Shown: piece by piece, positions 33,440 through 45,361 of the stretch
Numbering within the stretch: position 1 is the first letter of the stretch
How the letters are laid out: every line of letters begins with the position of its first letter
DNA from: Brachypodium distachyon
Taxonomy: Eukaryota; Streptophyta; Magnoliopsida; Poales; Poaceae
Direction of reading: 5' to 3'
Length of the DNA: 64,000 nt
Assembly (NCBI RefSeq): GCF_000005505.3
Contig: NC_016135.3
Coordinates: 12,494,613 to 12,558,612 of the forward strand
The notes under the pieces: model-generated
Told to the model about the DNA's origin: nothing
The model's input: only the letters and a program-made list of their open reading frames with translations
The model's database searches: none
Made by a program: the position numbers and the translations under genes

Positions 33440-36396
33440 CTAGTTGTCGCCGTCTTCGACCGGGGGGTCGGCGGGGAGATCAGGCTCCGGCTTCATCTGC
33501 ATTCGCTCGACGACCTCGTCGACGAACTCGCGCATTGCTTGGGTGTGCGTGGGCTCGTCCTCACTATCGGACCAAGCGTCCAGCAAGGACTCGAAGGGAA
33601 ACTCCGGGTCCCGGAGGTGAATCCGCGGGAGGATTGTCCCGGCAACCTCCCGAGCGCAGTTGGCGACTTCGTTGGCGCCGTACTTGGCGATCCAGACATC
33701 GACCGCCCCAAGCTTCCCCACCAAGTCGGAGAAGAAGGGGATCAGCGTCGTGACGTCCGTGCCGTCCACCTCCGCCGCTTGCAGCTCCAACTTGGGCAGC
33801 AGGTCGCGCAGCGACTGGGCGATCTTCGTCAGCTTCTTCATCTCGAGCTGCCGCTGCCCGATCAATGTGCCGTGATGGAGTCGGGCATCTTGCGCGGCCT
33901 TCTTGGCCTTGCTGACGCGGCCCTCCAGCTTCGCAAGCTCTGCGGCCTTGGCCGCGTTGTCCTCGCCGGCCTTGGTGAGCTCCTCCCGGACGGCGGCCAA
34001 CTCGGCCTCGAACCTGGCCGCTCTGTCTTTGGCGGAGTTGAGCTCGGCCTCGTGCCGAGCCGCCGCTCTCGCCACATCCTCGCCGAGTTTATTCTTGGCG
34101 GCGGTGTGGTGCTCCCTCACCTCGTTGAAGGAGGTGACGAAAGCCAATTGCTGGTCCCTGACGGCGTCCAGGAATCGGTGCCCCCGCTCGAAGGCGCTCG
34201 GATCCCAGGTAAGGGGGTTCCAAGCGACCCCGGCGAGGGTGCCGAGGTCGGTGCCGGGAAGCGCCGCCCACGACGATGAGACCCCTGCTGCAGATGTGGG
34301 GCTGTGCGCCAGGTCGCCAGCCTGCTCCCGGGGGCCTTGCTGTCCTCCCCCGGCAACTTCCCCTGCGCCTGCGCCCGGGGACCTTGGGGCTGGAGAAGCT
34401 TCCCTACTCCTAGCGGGGGTTGCCCCCTGCCGAGCGGCAGGTGAGCCTGCGCCGGCCGCGCCCGCGCCTACGGGCGCGTCGCTGGACGCAGCCGTCACGG
34501 CCGCGGCGGTGCCCCCTGCTGCCGCTGAGTCCGCCGCAGCTGGATTGGATGTGCGAGCCGGTTCCGGCTCCACCTCCGCCCCCACGGCCTCGACGACCGG
34601 GTCAAGATCGACCCCGGCCGCGCCCGTTCCGGGCGTGGGCGCACTTGTGCCTGCAACAATGAGAAGCGTGAGGATCGGCAAAGGATGGCGCCTTCAAAGG
34701 CGGCCGAGAGAGGTCAGCGCGGTTACCTTGTGCGGCCGTCGGGCTTGCCGGGGCAGCCTCCTCTGCTTCGCCTACGCCGGCAGGAGCATCCAAGAGGATT
34801 GCCGCGGGTGAGCTGCCGCTCACTACAAAAAGAAGGTATGTTCATGAGTTTGGCTAACGAAAATTGCAATTGTAGAGGAAAAACGAGGACATACCGGCTA
34901 CCGGCCCTGCCTCCGTTGGGGCTGGGTCGCCAAGGGACACGCCCGTGTCGTTGCCGGCCCCTGCGGCGGTGGGGTCGACGGCACCGCTGGTGTCGGCGCG
35001 CGTCCTCTTGCTGGGTGTACCGGACGGGGAATCGCTCCTCGCCCTCTTGCTGGCACCCGCCGGCAAGGAGGACTTCGGGGGTTACGCCGGAGCGCGAAAC
35101 CCCGGAAAACCCCCCTAGCGGGTGGCGCCGTGGGCGCCCTCGGAGTCGTCGTGACCTCGTCGTCCAGCGACTGGAGGGAGGACCAGCTGGAATCGGATCC
35201 ACCCCCGCTCTCCTCGAGCACTTGCTTCTCGCGGGGTTCTTGCAGGAGAGCGTGCGGGACCCGGGTGGGGGTGTCGTCCATCAACCCCAACTCGTTGCAG
35301 GGCGGGATGGCGCCGACGATGTCGCTGAGCGCCTTGACGCCGGCGTGAAGAGAGGAAACCCCCGGCGGGAACTCTGTCGATTGGAAAATCTCACCGGAGA
35401 TCCCCCTCACCCATGTCCTGAGGGTCTCCAAGTCCATGCCGTCCGCCTGGAGGCGTGTCCTGTCCCCGGAGCCTGTGTACATCCACGCGGGCCGGGAACG
35501 TAGCTGCAGCGGGGCAATGCGCCGATGGATGAAGGTGCGTGCCACGTCCACATCGGTGAGCCCCGCCAGCCGCAACGCCTTGATCTTCTCCACGATGGGG
35601 GAAAGGTCGGCATCGCGGTGGTACTTGTCCTGCCAGCCGTTCTTGGGTACCGGCAACTCCGTCGGCGACTGGATGAACACCTAGGGGTCCTCCACTCGAC
35701 CCAGCACCAGTCACCCCGCCACTCTGTTTCAATCTTCTTCCCCGACCGGACGATGAACTCGGACTTCATCTGGTCGCGGGCACGGAAGACCACCCCTGAC
35801 GACATCGCCTTCGCGTTGTCGATGCGCGGGTAGAAGTAGTGGCCGAAGAGCCCCACCGACGGCATCACCCCCACGAACGCCTCGCAGAGGAACTGGAAGG
35901 TGGCGAGGAGGAAGAGCGAGGTGGGGTGGAGTTGTGCCACCCGCAACTGATAAGACTCCATCAGTGCGTGGAGGAACAGAGAGAAGGGCGGCACCATGCC
36001 GCAGAGGAGGAAGCGCGCGAACACTCGGAAATCGTTGTCCTGGTGCTCGGTGCCTGCCGGGAAGATCTGCGTCTCCCCGTGCTCGTTGAAGCTGGAGGCG
36101 ACGGCGTGCCGGAGCTTCCCCAGCGCCTCGCCGTTATAGCCGGGGCGGAAGAAGGCGACTGTGGCGCGCATCTCTCGCCTCTTCTGGTTCTTGGCGGCGG
36201 CCGCTTTGATTGCCACCTCGGTCTTGCTTGTCGCGGCCTTTTCGAGGTTTGGACCTCCTTCCCCTTCCTGGTGGTGGGGGGCGCCATGGAACGCGAGGGC
36301 GGAAGCTGGCAGGAGCGCAGGGATACGAGATGCGGAAGAGGATGGAGGCGAAGGAGCAGAGTGTTGTAACGGCCGGTTCCACTCCCCTTTTGGCAA
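33440..36396 (-). CDS. Antisense spliced ORF with Transposase_28-like domain
   Basis: The minus strand carries a long ORF in the opposite direction to gag-pol. Exon 1 runs 36396-34895. Its first part (PGYNGEALGKLRHAVASSFN, LLCGMVPPFSLFLHALMESY, QLHPTSLFLLATFQFLCEAF, VGLFGHYFY) fits the plant domain called putative gypsy-type transposon (Transposase_28, PF04195). The middle reads VFIQSPTELPVPKNGWQDKY. Exon 2 is 34822-34727 and exon 3 is 34650-33440. Both introns are canonical: GTATGT donor at 34894 and GTAACC donor at 34726, with TAG and CAG acceptors. The frames join. Exon 3 encodes a coiled coil rich in Ala, Glu and Lys and an acidic C terminus. Two frameshifts in exon 1 (near 35690 and 35060) break this copy. 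Such antisense ORFs are known from Tat Gypsy elements; their function is unknown. Confidence 0.75.
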
Positions 36397-36529
36397 CAGT
36401 GGAGGCTTTATGACGCCCGGCCGTTTGGTAACGGCCGGTTCCGTACCCTACGGTTGCGCGGGGATAACTCCTAATCACTGGGAGTAATGCGCGGAGTGGC
36501 CTTAACTACCCTATTTAGGGGGGGGGAGA

Positions 36530-37857
36530 GTGAAGGGGCGCATAGAGATAAACAAAAACTTTTCCTACGCGAACTCCCAAGATCTAGCCGAGGTAGAAGG
36601 CCACGAGGATTACCACTAGACGCGCAGTTGCGGATTATCGATGCGGCGCCTTGATGCAATGCAGTCCCTCGATCCGATCCAGCCGATCCAATCCCGCGAT
36701 CGTCGAAGTGCTGAACGTACAGCACCTCTGCCGGTATCCACACGTGCGAGGAGGAGCTCCGGCGGCGGACTGTTAGGTCCGGTGCGACGGTTGAACTGAA
36801 TCGGGCTAGAGTTCTCAACGCATGAGAGTGGAAAAACCGTGCCCCTTAGGCATCCCACGCCCCTGCTTATATACCGAGTGGAAGTGGGCTCCAAGCCTTG
36901 TGGCCCATCCACCCTGCGAGTCCAACTCGCATTGTCAGCCCAATTCCAGTTCGGGTCCAACCCGACCAAATACTTGCTCCCGCTCTTAAGTGTGTGACCC
37001 CGCAGGCTCATGGCGACTTGGACACGATTGGAGTCCGACTCACAATCGATCAATCAGTAGCGGCTCCTAGCAGAACGTGCCGACTCCCAAGTACCATCGA
37101 GTCATGACGACGTACCTTCCAATGTGACATACGTCTTAGTCCCTTTTGCCTCACGATATACCTTGTCGAACTATAGGCGATTAATTGTCATCCCTTTAAT
37201 AGTTCAACTCTCTTCTCGATCTGTGATATACGATTCATCCGACTAACTCTTAGTCGATCGACCCGGTTAACAGTTAACCAAGTCGCGCATGGCCATGCTT
37301 CCCGAATCATATCACTCGAGAGGGCCCAGAGAATATCTCTCCAGTCGGAGGGGCAAAATCCCATCTTGGTTATCCACATCACACAGCTTGATTCTCAGTC
37401 AACCCAAACTCTGCCTTTATAACTGCCCTGTTACGGAACAACGTTTGACAGAACCTAAGTTGGTGATCCACAACTCGGATTGTGCGATAACCTCAGGTTT
37501 AAGGATTACATTGATTGAGACATGCAAATGACGACCTACTCATTGCATCTCAATATGGGTCAGTCCGACTCGCTAAACTCTTTAGCCGAGTCCGTGTAAG
37601 CTGGAATGACATCACCATGCCCATGACAAGTGGAACCGAGTCATCAGCCAACTTTCACATTAGTCTAGGTTATGTGTCCAGCACAACCTCAATGACTAAG
37701 GACAATTTAGTATGAACAACATGAATACATAGTTCCACAATCAAATCACATATTCAATGATACATATCAGATGTTCAAACAAGAACAACTTAATAATATT
37801 TATGAATACATTGGGAATTACATCATACATGATTGCCTCTAGGGCATATTCCCAACA
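36530..37857 (-). repeat. 3' LTR of a BARE/Angela-like Copia element
   Basis: On the minus strand the LTR starts at 37857 with TGTTGGGAATATGCCCTAGA, very like the start of BARE1, WIS and Angela LTRs, directly after the polypurine tract GCAAGTGGGAGAC. A TATA box (GTATATAAGCAGGGGCG, minus strand) lies near 36875. The far end could not be fixed: the G-run at about 36522 and the sequence beyond belong to the Gypsy spacer. No partner 5' LTR is in the window. Confidence 0.75.
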
Positions 37858-37899
37858 GTCTCCCACTTGCACTAGAGTTAATCATCTTGACATCATATG

Positions 37900-39776
37900 T
37901 CTAGACATCTAATGCCCATACCTCTCATGTGCGCCTCATGCTTAGGCTGTGGTAGCGCCTTTGTCAACGGATCTGCAATGTTTGCATCCGTGTGTACCTT
38001 GCATAACTTGATATCACCTTGTTCGACGAACTGGCGAATGAGGTGGTAACGCATGAGTATATGTTTGTTCTTCTAGTGTTGTCTAGGTTCCTTGGCTTGT
38101 GCGATAGCACCATTGTTGTCACAATATACGTCCAATGAATTGGACGCGCCCTGAACCACACCAAGATCAATCAGGAGATTCCTGATCCAAACGGCTTCCT
38201 TTGCTGCCTCTGAGGCAGCAATATACTCAGCCTCTGTTGTAGACGCAGACACAGTATCTTGCTTGGAACTCTTCCAGCTCACAGCCCCTCCGTTCATCAT
38301 GAACACATATCCAGATTGCGAACGAGAATCATCTGAGTCGGTGAGATAACTCGCATCCGTGTAACCCTTTACACTGAGTTCATCCTCACCTCCATAAACT
38401 AGGAACATGTCCTTAGTCCTTCTCAAGTACTTAAGGATGTTTTTAACTGCTACCCAGTGGCTTTCGCCAGGGTCAGCCTGCTATCTGCTTGTTGCACTTA
38501 GAGCATAGGAAACATCAGGCCTAGTACAAATCATGGCATATATGATGGATCCGACTGCCGAAGCATACGGGATCGCACTCATCCGATTTCGCTCATCAGT
38601 TGTCGAAGGACACTGAGTCTTGCTAAGCTTTACACCATGGGACATCGGTAAGAATCCCTTCTTAGACGATTCCATGTTGAATTTCTTCAACACTTTGTCC
38701 AAATATGTACTTTGACTCAATCCAATGAGCCGCCTAGATCTATCTCTATAGATCCTGATTCCTAGTATGTAAGTTGCCTCACCCAAATCTTTCATTGCGA
38801 AACTCCTTTCCAATGATTCTTTGGTTTCTTGCAACATCAGGACATCATTTCCCATCAATAATATGTCGTCCACATATAAGATTAGAAAATTTACTTTGCT
38901 CCCACTAAACTTCTTGTACAAACAAGAATCATGATCGCTCTTGATGAAGCCAAACGATTTGACTACCTCATCAAAGCGAATGTTCCAACTCCGAGATGCT
39001 TGCTTCAGTCCATAAATGGATTTCTGAAGTTTGCATACCTTGTCAGCGTTAGCCGGATCGACAAAACCTTCGGGCTGTATCATATACACGTCCTCAGTTA
39101 AATTTTCATTGAGGAAAGCCGTCTTGACATCCATCTGCCATATCTCATAGTCGAAATAGGCTGCTATAGCTAACATGATCCGAACCGACTTAAGCATCGC
39201 TACGGCCGAGAAGGTCTCGTCGTAGTCAACTCCTTGAACCTGTCGGAACCCCTTCGTGACAAGCCGTGCTTTATAGACAGAAACATTTCCATCCATGTCA
39301 GTTTTCTTCTTAAAGACCCATTTGCTCTCGACGGGTCTTGCACCGTCTGGCAGATCAACCAAGGTCCAAACTTGATTTTCATCCATGGACTTTAACTCTA
39401 ATCTCATGGCTCCAAGCCATGACTCAGAATCAGATCCCACCATCGCTTCCGAATAAGTTGTCGGCTCATCACTGTCTAACAGTAATACTTCACGAGCACT
39501 TTGCAATCTAGCAGATCTCCGTGGTTCTGGTGCTTTTGCCGGCATAGATACCACGACCGGCTCAGCCTCTAAGACTGTAGCCAACTCGCCTCTAGCAGGT
39601 TCCTCCAGAATTTCTTCGAGTTGCACTGTGCTCCCACTGACTCCCCGACTGAGAAACTCTTTCTCAAGGAAGACACCGTTCTGAGCGACAAACACTTTGC
39701 CCTCTTCTCGGTTGTAGAAGTAGTACCCTAAGGTTTCCCTTGGATACCCCACGAAAATACACTTATCCGACTTGGC
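37900..39776 (-). pseudogene. Copia pol fragment: integrase end, RT and RNase H
   Basis: A single minus-strand frame (39776-38481) runs from the end of the integrase (KCIFVGYPRETLGYYFYNRE) through a full reverse transcriptase (WVFKKKTDMDGNVSVYKARL, MDVKTAFLNENLTEDVYM, YVDDILLMGND). RNase H follows at about 38430-38070 (YTDASYLTDSDDSRSQSGYV, SASTTEAEYIAASEAAKEAV), with a stop between at about 38480 and another near 38075. Gag, protease and the integrase core are missing. The upstream end joins directly to Gypsy LTR sequence at 39777, so an apparent longer frame there is a chimera. Confidence 0.9.
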
Positions 39777-40339
39777 AGCGGAGGTGGCACCCATGCACGC
39801 CACCAGCTCACCGGGGGGAGTTGTATGCCTCCCCGTTGGACACTTGTAGCCCATGCACCGTGGCACCTGTGGCATCCCCTTGAGTATAAAATGAGGACCC
39901 ATGCCAACGGTCAGGGGGTTGGACAGTTGTTCGGTTCCGCATTGTTTTCTGGCTCGGTTCAGCAAGTTCGCTCAGTTCGCTCGGTAGGAGCTTATTTGGC
40001 TCCAGTCGACAGCAGGAGAGAGCAGTGAGGAGCGCCTAGCCACTGAGAGCAAGCCCGGGAGCTTGCCCGGCAACTTGTAAACATTTGATCCGTAATCAAT
40101 ATCAGCTCAGACAGGGAGGACGTAGGGTTTTACACCTCCGGGTGGCCCGAACCTGGGTAAAAACGTGCATGCATCTGTTCTTGGACTAGCGTGTACCCCC
40201 TAACACTTCGTCTCGCCGGCCCCGTAGGGCCTCATCGGCCGTGCCGGCGATCACCGGGTCTCCGCCCCAGACGCCCCTACCGAACCTAAAAGGGGGTCGT
40301 GGCCGCACGCCCCCGGTGTCGGAGCACCGAGCGACGACA
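39777..40339 (+). repeat. Partial 3' LTR of Gypsy element 2
   Basis: Nearly identical to 29635-30199 of the first LTR, including the TATA-like GAGTATAAAATGAGGACCC. A few differences are seen, for example GGTAGG for GGCAGG near 39983 and GGGAGG for GACAGG near 40114. The first about 430 bp of the LTR are absent and the Copia fragment takes their place. The end at 40339 is intact and is followed by the AACAA duplication. Confidence 0.92.
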
Positions 40340-40742
40340 AACAACGTACGACAAACCGGTGTCTTTCCGGATCATCGTAGCCTTCACTTCCATTGTTCCT
40401 TCGCACGAACGTCCCGCATGACCTTGATCCTCGACCTCAGCTTCTTCCCAAGCTTCGTCTTTTGATCCGTCATCGACCACGTTCTTCTAGCTCCGGCAAC
40501 ACCTGAAAGTGAACGCACAAATAACCAGTACGAGCACAAGTCCACGACTTGACTCAGGGTAAGTTCCACACAACTCACGCCATGTTTCCACATAAAAAAC
40601 TAATGGATCAACACACCACTAGCAAAGCACTAAGTCCAAACAAGATACAAGTCATCATATAAGTATCCATATTATCCAAAGTATCCACATCAATGTTTCA
40701 CCTAAAACACTTGCCAATTTACACATCACTTATGATTTCACA
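40340..40742 (-). repeat. 3' LTR of the Sirevirus element, proximal part
   Basis: On the minus strand the LTR starts TGTGAAATCATAAGTG at 40742, right after the polypurine tract AAGGGGGAGAT. The segment 40553-40742 is almost identical to 45172-45361 in the 5' LTR. From 40552 down to 40345 the sequence is absent from the shorter 5' LTR. It joins to 29203 on the other side of Gypsy element 2. Confidence 0.9.
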
Positions 40743-41815
40743 ATCTCCCCCTTGATGAAAACATTGGCAAAATCTCCTTAACACTAGACATTAAACATTG
40801 ATTGTCACACACATTCACTTAACTTTCAGATTTTCAAGGTTTTGAAAAGAAAACGAAAAACATCAAAATGTTTGAGAAACACCAATAAACACCAAAATAT
40901 TGGTAAAATATGGTATGTATACATGTTGAAATCTCTCCCCTTTTGACAATGAATTTCATCAAAACCACACAAAAATGTTTATTTTGTCATATTTCATTTT
41001 CTTTGTTGTAATGAGCATTATGAAACGTCATAAACATGATAATTGTGCATCCAAGTCATGTAAAAAGTAGTTGTACTCGACATGTACTACACATGACTAA
41101 AAATCAAGTATTGTTACGATTTATTGCAAGACATGGTCTCCCCCTGTCAACTACATAAATAGTTGAATACAAAATAACTTGCAGCACATTACGTTAAACA
41201 AAGCACTTTATAAAATCACAATATTTATTTTCATTGAATTTATATGCCAAGTCAATTCAACCTTGTCAAGCCTATATTTAAAACACCATGCCAAGCCTAT
41301 GTCCAAAGTGCAATGATTAACAATCAGAAGCTTAAGGCAAATGGTAAGCAATCAGAAGCTTAAGACAAAGGTTCCAATAAACACAGCAACTTTCAAGTTC
41401 ATACCAAAGTGCAATGGTAAGCAGCCTCGTGAAGATGTAGTGCGACATTGGCATATTTATTTAGTAAAAATTGCTTGACACCACGTGTCTTTGTATATTT
41501 GGAACCTTGATACCATTATATTTTCATCATTGCTAGTAATTTCCAAGACAAAAATAGCTAACAAAGTTTAACCATGACAAGATTTAGTTCAAGTTATCAT
41601 TCGTATTAGAAGTCATGTGATAGACTACTTCATACGAGCATACATACAAAATGACAGTGTCCTCAAAACATAAACGTGGTTGCAAAAATGTCATTTCAGG
41701 ATGGAATACAATGCTCGTTACTATTTCAGATTTTTTATTTACTAAAGATAAAAGAACGAAAAAAAAGCAACTGAAAAGATATTTTACATATCGTACAAGA
41801 AGAACACACTCCCCC
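40743..41815 (-). other. Sirevirus 3' non-coding zone with repeated PPTs
   Basis: No gene. The minus strand carries several separate polypurine tracts: AAGGGGGAGAT at 40743, AAAGGGGAGAG near 40935, AGGGGGAGACC near 41140 and GAGGGGGAGTG near 41812. Multiple polypurine tracts before the 3' LTR are a known mark of Sireviruses. The rest is AT-rich. Confidence 0.7.
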
Positions 41816-42535
41816 TCAAACCATCCCGTATGGTTTGATTACTCCAAGTTCACCTCGAAGAAAAGCAAACCGAGAAGAATCCAATGGTTTAGTAAAAATG
41901 TCTGCCAATTGACGTTCGGTATCGTTGAGCATAACATTTTCTTTTTCAACATGATCTCTAAGAAAATGATATCTTATATCTATGTGCTTAGTTCTAGAAT
42001 ATTGCACCGGGTTTTTAGCAATACATATAGCACTAGCGTTATCACAATCAAGTGGTACACTTTCTAAATTAACCCAATAATCTTTCATTGTAGCTATTAT
42101 CCATAAAATCTATGAGCAACAGCAACCAGCAACTACAAATTCACTTTCAGCAGTAGATTGTGCAACAGAACTTTGTTTCTTAGAAGACCAAAGTACTAAA
42201 GAGTCACCCAAAAATAAGCATGTACCAGATGTACTCTTTCTATCAATTTACAACCTCCAAAATTAGCATTCCGAAAATGCACGCAATGTAATACTAGAGG
42301 AAGCAGAAAGCCAAATGCCAAAAGATTGGGTGCCATGTAGATACCTGAAAATCCTTTTGACAACTTGTAGATGTGATGCGCGTGAGGAAGCTTCAAACCT
42401 AGCCTTGTTGCAAAAACTAACATAATACCCAACGTGCACCAATAAGGGTATGACCTCTAAAAATATTTTCTCCCCCTGAACATATGTTCCTGCATTACGA
42501 ATAAGAGGACTTTCGCCACAAAAGTAGAGGTACAA
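41816..42535 (-). pseudogene. Copia RNase H remnant of the Sirevirus element
   Basis: The minus strand reads VVKRIFRYLHGTQSFGIWLS (end of reverse transcriptase connection, near 42370) and then, in another frame, LDCDNASAICIAKNPVQYSR, KHIDIRYHFLRDHV and TERQLADIFTKPLD at 42060-41850, the standard C-terminal part of Copia RNase H. Frameshifts and a stop separate the pieces. The catalytic palm of the reverse transcriptase (YVDD) is missing. Confidence 0.85.
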
Positions 42536-44905
42536 GCATCTTCATAAATTATACTTCTAGCCCGAAATGCACGTGTGAGGGAGGAGAACCAATTTTTATC
42601 ACCGGTCATGTGACGAGAACAACCGGAATCCACTAGCCATATGTTTCCCTTTCTCAAGAGAAGTGCCCACAGACAACAAACACATGCCGAGATCTCCGTA
42701 CTGGGGTTAGATAAAAAACTTTTAGGTATCCAGTACTGAGATATACGACGAGTAGGCAAAGCACGAGTTTCCTTATACATTGGAACAGATTGTACGTGTC
42801 TCGTGCAAGTTGAAACGGAAGGTGAAACATTCACCCTAGGCACATAACGGGGACCAATAGTTTTATCATGAGTATAATGTGCCTTGAAGGAATTATATCG
42901 AGCTTGTTTTCTTTCTTTTTTAATTACTCTAGCTAGTCTAAAACAAAAACCTACACCATGTCCAGGTTTATTACAATAAGTGCAATTGTACCTACTTCCA
43001 GGTTTAGCATGTGATATATGACCGACATTTGCAATTGTTGAAGTATCATTAGACATGATGCCGGCAGATTTAAAAATCACATTGATTGGCTTGTCAGATG
43101 TTTCAAAAATTCCATTGCCAAGTGACTTAACTATAGTGGGTGGATTAGCCTTAAAATGAGCATGTGCATTAAAACCAAGTCCGGTCTTGTTTTTACTCAC
43201 TTTATACTTATCTAAGATCATATTCAGATCTTTGTGCCCATTAGAAAATTTCTGTAAAGATGCTTGTAAATAATTAACTTGATGAGACAGGGCAATACAA
43301 TTGTCACAAGCATCATCCATGATTTTTTTTCCACTTCTACAATTAGCGCACAAAGAAACCTCATTGATATGTAAAGCATGTTTAACATCGGAAACCCTAG
43401 CATTTGCATCTTTCAACTTCAATTCAAGAATATGACAATTATTACAAGAAGTTAAATCTGTCAAATCAGAAGTATCCATACTAGCATCATTAATTTGTTT
43501 ACGTTTATGCACAATAGGTTTCTCATTGTTTTCTAATGCAACTCTAAACTTATCAAGAGTATCATCATGAATAGAACGCAAAGATGTAAACTCAAAATAT
43601 ATAGAATCACAAGACTTGCAGGAATCATAAACTTAAGTTTAGTAATTTCAGAATTCAAGGATGCAATTTTCAAGTCATATTTCTTAATTCTTTTATTAGC
43701 ATGATCAAGCAAGGAACTTAATTTACTAGCACTTTTAAGTAATTCATCATAAGAAAGTTCTACCTCATTGTTGCTGTCACTGTCGTAGTCGTCGTAGGAG
43801 GTATCACTCTTGTTGCTAGCCATAAGACACATCCCACTAATGTCACGCTTGCCTTTGGATGCATCATCTTCATCAGACTCGATATCCACATCACTCAAGC
43901 ATGGTTCACCATATTCATTGATTACGGAGAAAATACTGTGAGTCACTACTCGAGCAAAGTCACCTCTCTTTTTATTCTTGATGTTGAAGGGGCGCTTCTT
44001 CTTCTTGTCCTCCCCATTCTCTTCTTTCGCCATCTTGTATAGAATTTGGGACAATTTTGGCGAAAGTGATTGGGATCACCGCATTCAAAACACCTTAGAG
44101 CATTGTTCCCACCTCTCTTCCTTGAACGAACATTTTGCAGGGCACGTGTAAAATAAGAGGTGAGGAGTGCCAACTCTTCTTCTGGGCATTGCTCTAACTG
44201 TTCATCAGTTAGTTGAGACAAAAAAGACAGAGCATAGAAATATGAAGTATTACCATTAGAGCGGCTAGGGTTAGAAACAAGTGCAATTGATTTGGAACCG
44301 GTTCTCCTACCAAGAATATCTAATTCATGAGTTTTCAGTTTTGAGTATAAGATATCAAGTGTAAGTGTGCTCATGGTTGTAGATTCTCTAATAGATGTAA
44401 CTTTCATCTCCCATATGGACATATCTAAAGCACTCAAAAGTTGCCTAGAAGCCTCAACATCAGTATAGGTAACACCTAATGCACGTAAGTTGCTGAGAAT
44501 CTTATTAAAACGTGCAAAGAATTCATACAAAGATTCACCTGTCTTCATCTCAAATTTCATATCCTCCTTTTTGTACGTGTCCTTACGCACCTCCTTAACA
44601 GAGTTTGATCCTTCATGATAACTACAAAGTGTATTCCATACCTCATGAGCAGATGCAAGGTGAGCGACACGGTCGAAGTCACTTCGTTGTAGACCTTGGA
44701 TGATGTAGTTCCTCGCCTTGTAGTTGTTCTCCACATGGACCAAGTTTGTTGGTGTGATCGCATCGTCCGCGGGGAGCTCGTAGGACTTGGCGATTTTCTC
44801 CCATATGGCGTAACTTTGTGTCATGATGTATGCCTTCATCTTGGCCTTCCAGAACTGAAAATCAACACCATCGAACACACAAGATTTGATATAATACCTA
44901 TCCAT
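42536..44905 (-). pseudogene. Gag and protease start of the Sirevirus element
   Basis: Gag begins at 44905 (MDRYYIKSCVFDGVDFQFWK) and has a good run of about 300 codons with the Copia gag core (LSALDMSIWEMKVTSIRES) and a zinc knuckle CFECGDPNHFRQNCP near 44080. After a frameshift at about 44050 a Lys/Asp-rich, partly coiled segment follows. A second knuckle-like CTYCNKPGHGVGFC is near 42960, and the protease start WLVDSGCSRHMTGDKNWF near 42600 with an intact D-S-G. Around 42540 the sequence jumps to the end of pol, which shows a large internal deletion of integrase and reverse transcriptase. Confidence 0.88.
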
Positions 44906-44950
44906 ATCTAGTAAGTCTAATCAATCGGTTAAGATAAATTAGAGAGATCT

Positions 44951-44965
44951 TGCTCTGATACCAAT
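44951..44965 (-). other. Primer-binding site of the Sirevirus element
   Basis: On the minus strand the LTR end ATCTCACA is followed by ATTGGTATCAGAGCA. TGGTATCAGAGC is complementary to the 3' end of initiator Met tRNA and is the usual Copia primer site. Its position, about 45 bases before the gag ATG, fits. Confidence 0.85.
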
Positions 44966-45361
44966 TGTGAGATCGAGATAGGCAATCAGAGGGGGGTGTG
45001 AATGATTGCACGGAAGCAAATTAAAAGTTTTCCCGAAAGTTCAAACCCTAAATCACCTTTCTGTCCGTGATAGTAAAACAGCCGTAACTTTTAATTGGAT
45101 GAAACAAAAAATACGTATGAGTATGAAAAAGAAAGGTATTGAAATTATCTAACCAACGCAACAAGAATCAGCTCAGGGTAAGTTCCACACAACTCACGCC
45201 ATGTTTCCACATAAAAAACTAATGGATCAACACACCACTAGCAAAGCACTAAGTCCAAACAAGATACAAGTCATCATATAAGTATCCATATTATCCAAAG
45301 TATCCACGTCAATGTTTCACCTAAAACACTTGCCAATTTACACATCACATATGATTTCACA
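44966..45361 (-). repeat. 5' LTR of the Sirevirus element, internally deleted
   Basis: The 396-bp LTR has intact ends but lacks the middle. Its two parts correspond to 28269-28474 and 40553-40742 of the 3' LTR, whose full length without the Gypsy insertion is about 1.3 kb. The deletion junction is at about 45171/45172. The outer flank is the ACACT duplication. Confidence 0.88.

Larger units (their letters stand above)
29204..40339 (+). mobile_element. Gypsy element 2 (Tat lineage) nested in the Sirevirus LTR
   Basis: The left end TGTCGCACC at 29204 and the right end GCGACGACA at 40339 are flanked by AACAA on both sides (29199-29203 and 40340-40344), so both are true ends of one insertion. 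Inside, in order: 5' LTR, gag, protease, a reverse transcriptase cut short at 33308, an antisense spliced ORF, a Copia segment on the minus strand (about 36530-39776) and the 3' part of the second LTR (39777-40339). RNase H and integrase are missing. The Copia piece and the missing LTR start indicate a rearrangement after insertion. Confidence 0.9.
28269..45361 (-). mobile_element. Sirevirus-type Copia element, split by a nested Gypsy
   Basis: Outer ends are TGTGAGATCGAG at 28269 and GATTTCACA at 45361, with target duplication ACACT on both sides (28264-28268 and 45362-45366). The element runs on the minus strand: 5' LTR 44966-45361, primer site 44951-44965, gag and protease, RNase H remnant, a zone of repeated polypurine tracts, 3' LTR 40340-40742 plus 28269-29203. 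Gypsy element 2 sits inside the 3' LTR. Integrase and reverse transcriptase are absent, so the element was non-autonomous or was deleted later. Its own length without the nested part is about 6 kb. Confidence 0.9.

Noticed and set aside
33320..34279. Plus-strand frame of about 320 codons
   Set aside because: It is antisense to the coiled-coil exon 33440-34650, which has splice sites and joins to a known domain; the + frame has no motif.
38481..39965. A single 494-codon Copia protein
   Set aside because: The first about 60 codons are antisense Gypsy LTR sequence. Only the part from 39776 downward is Copia.
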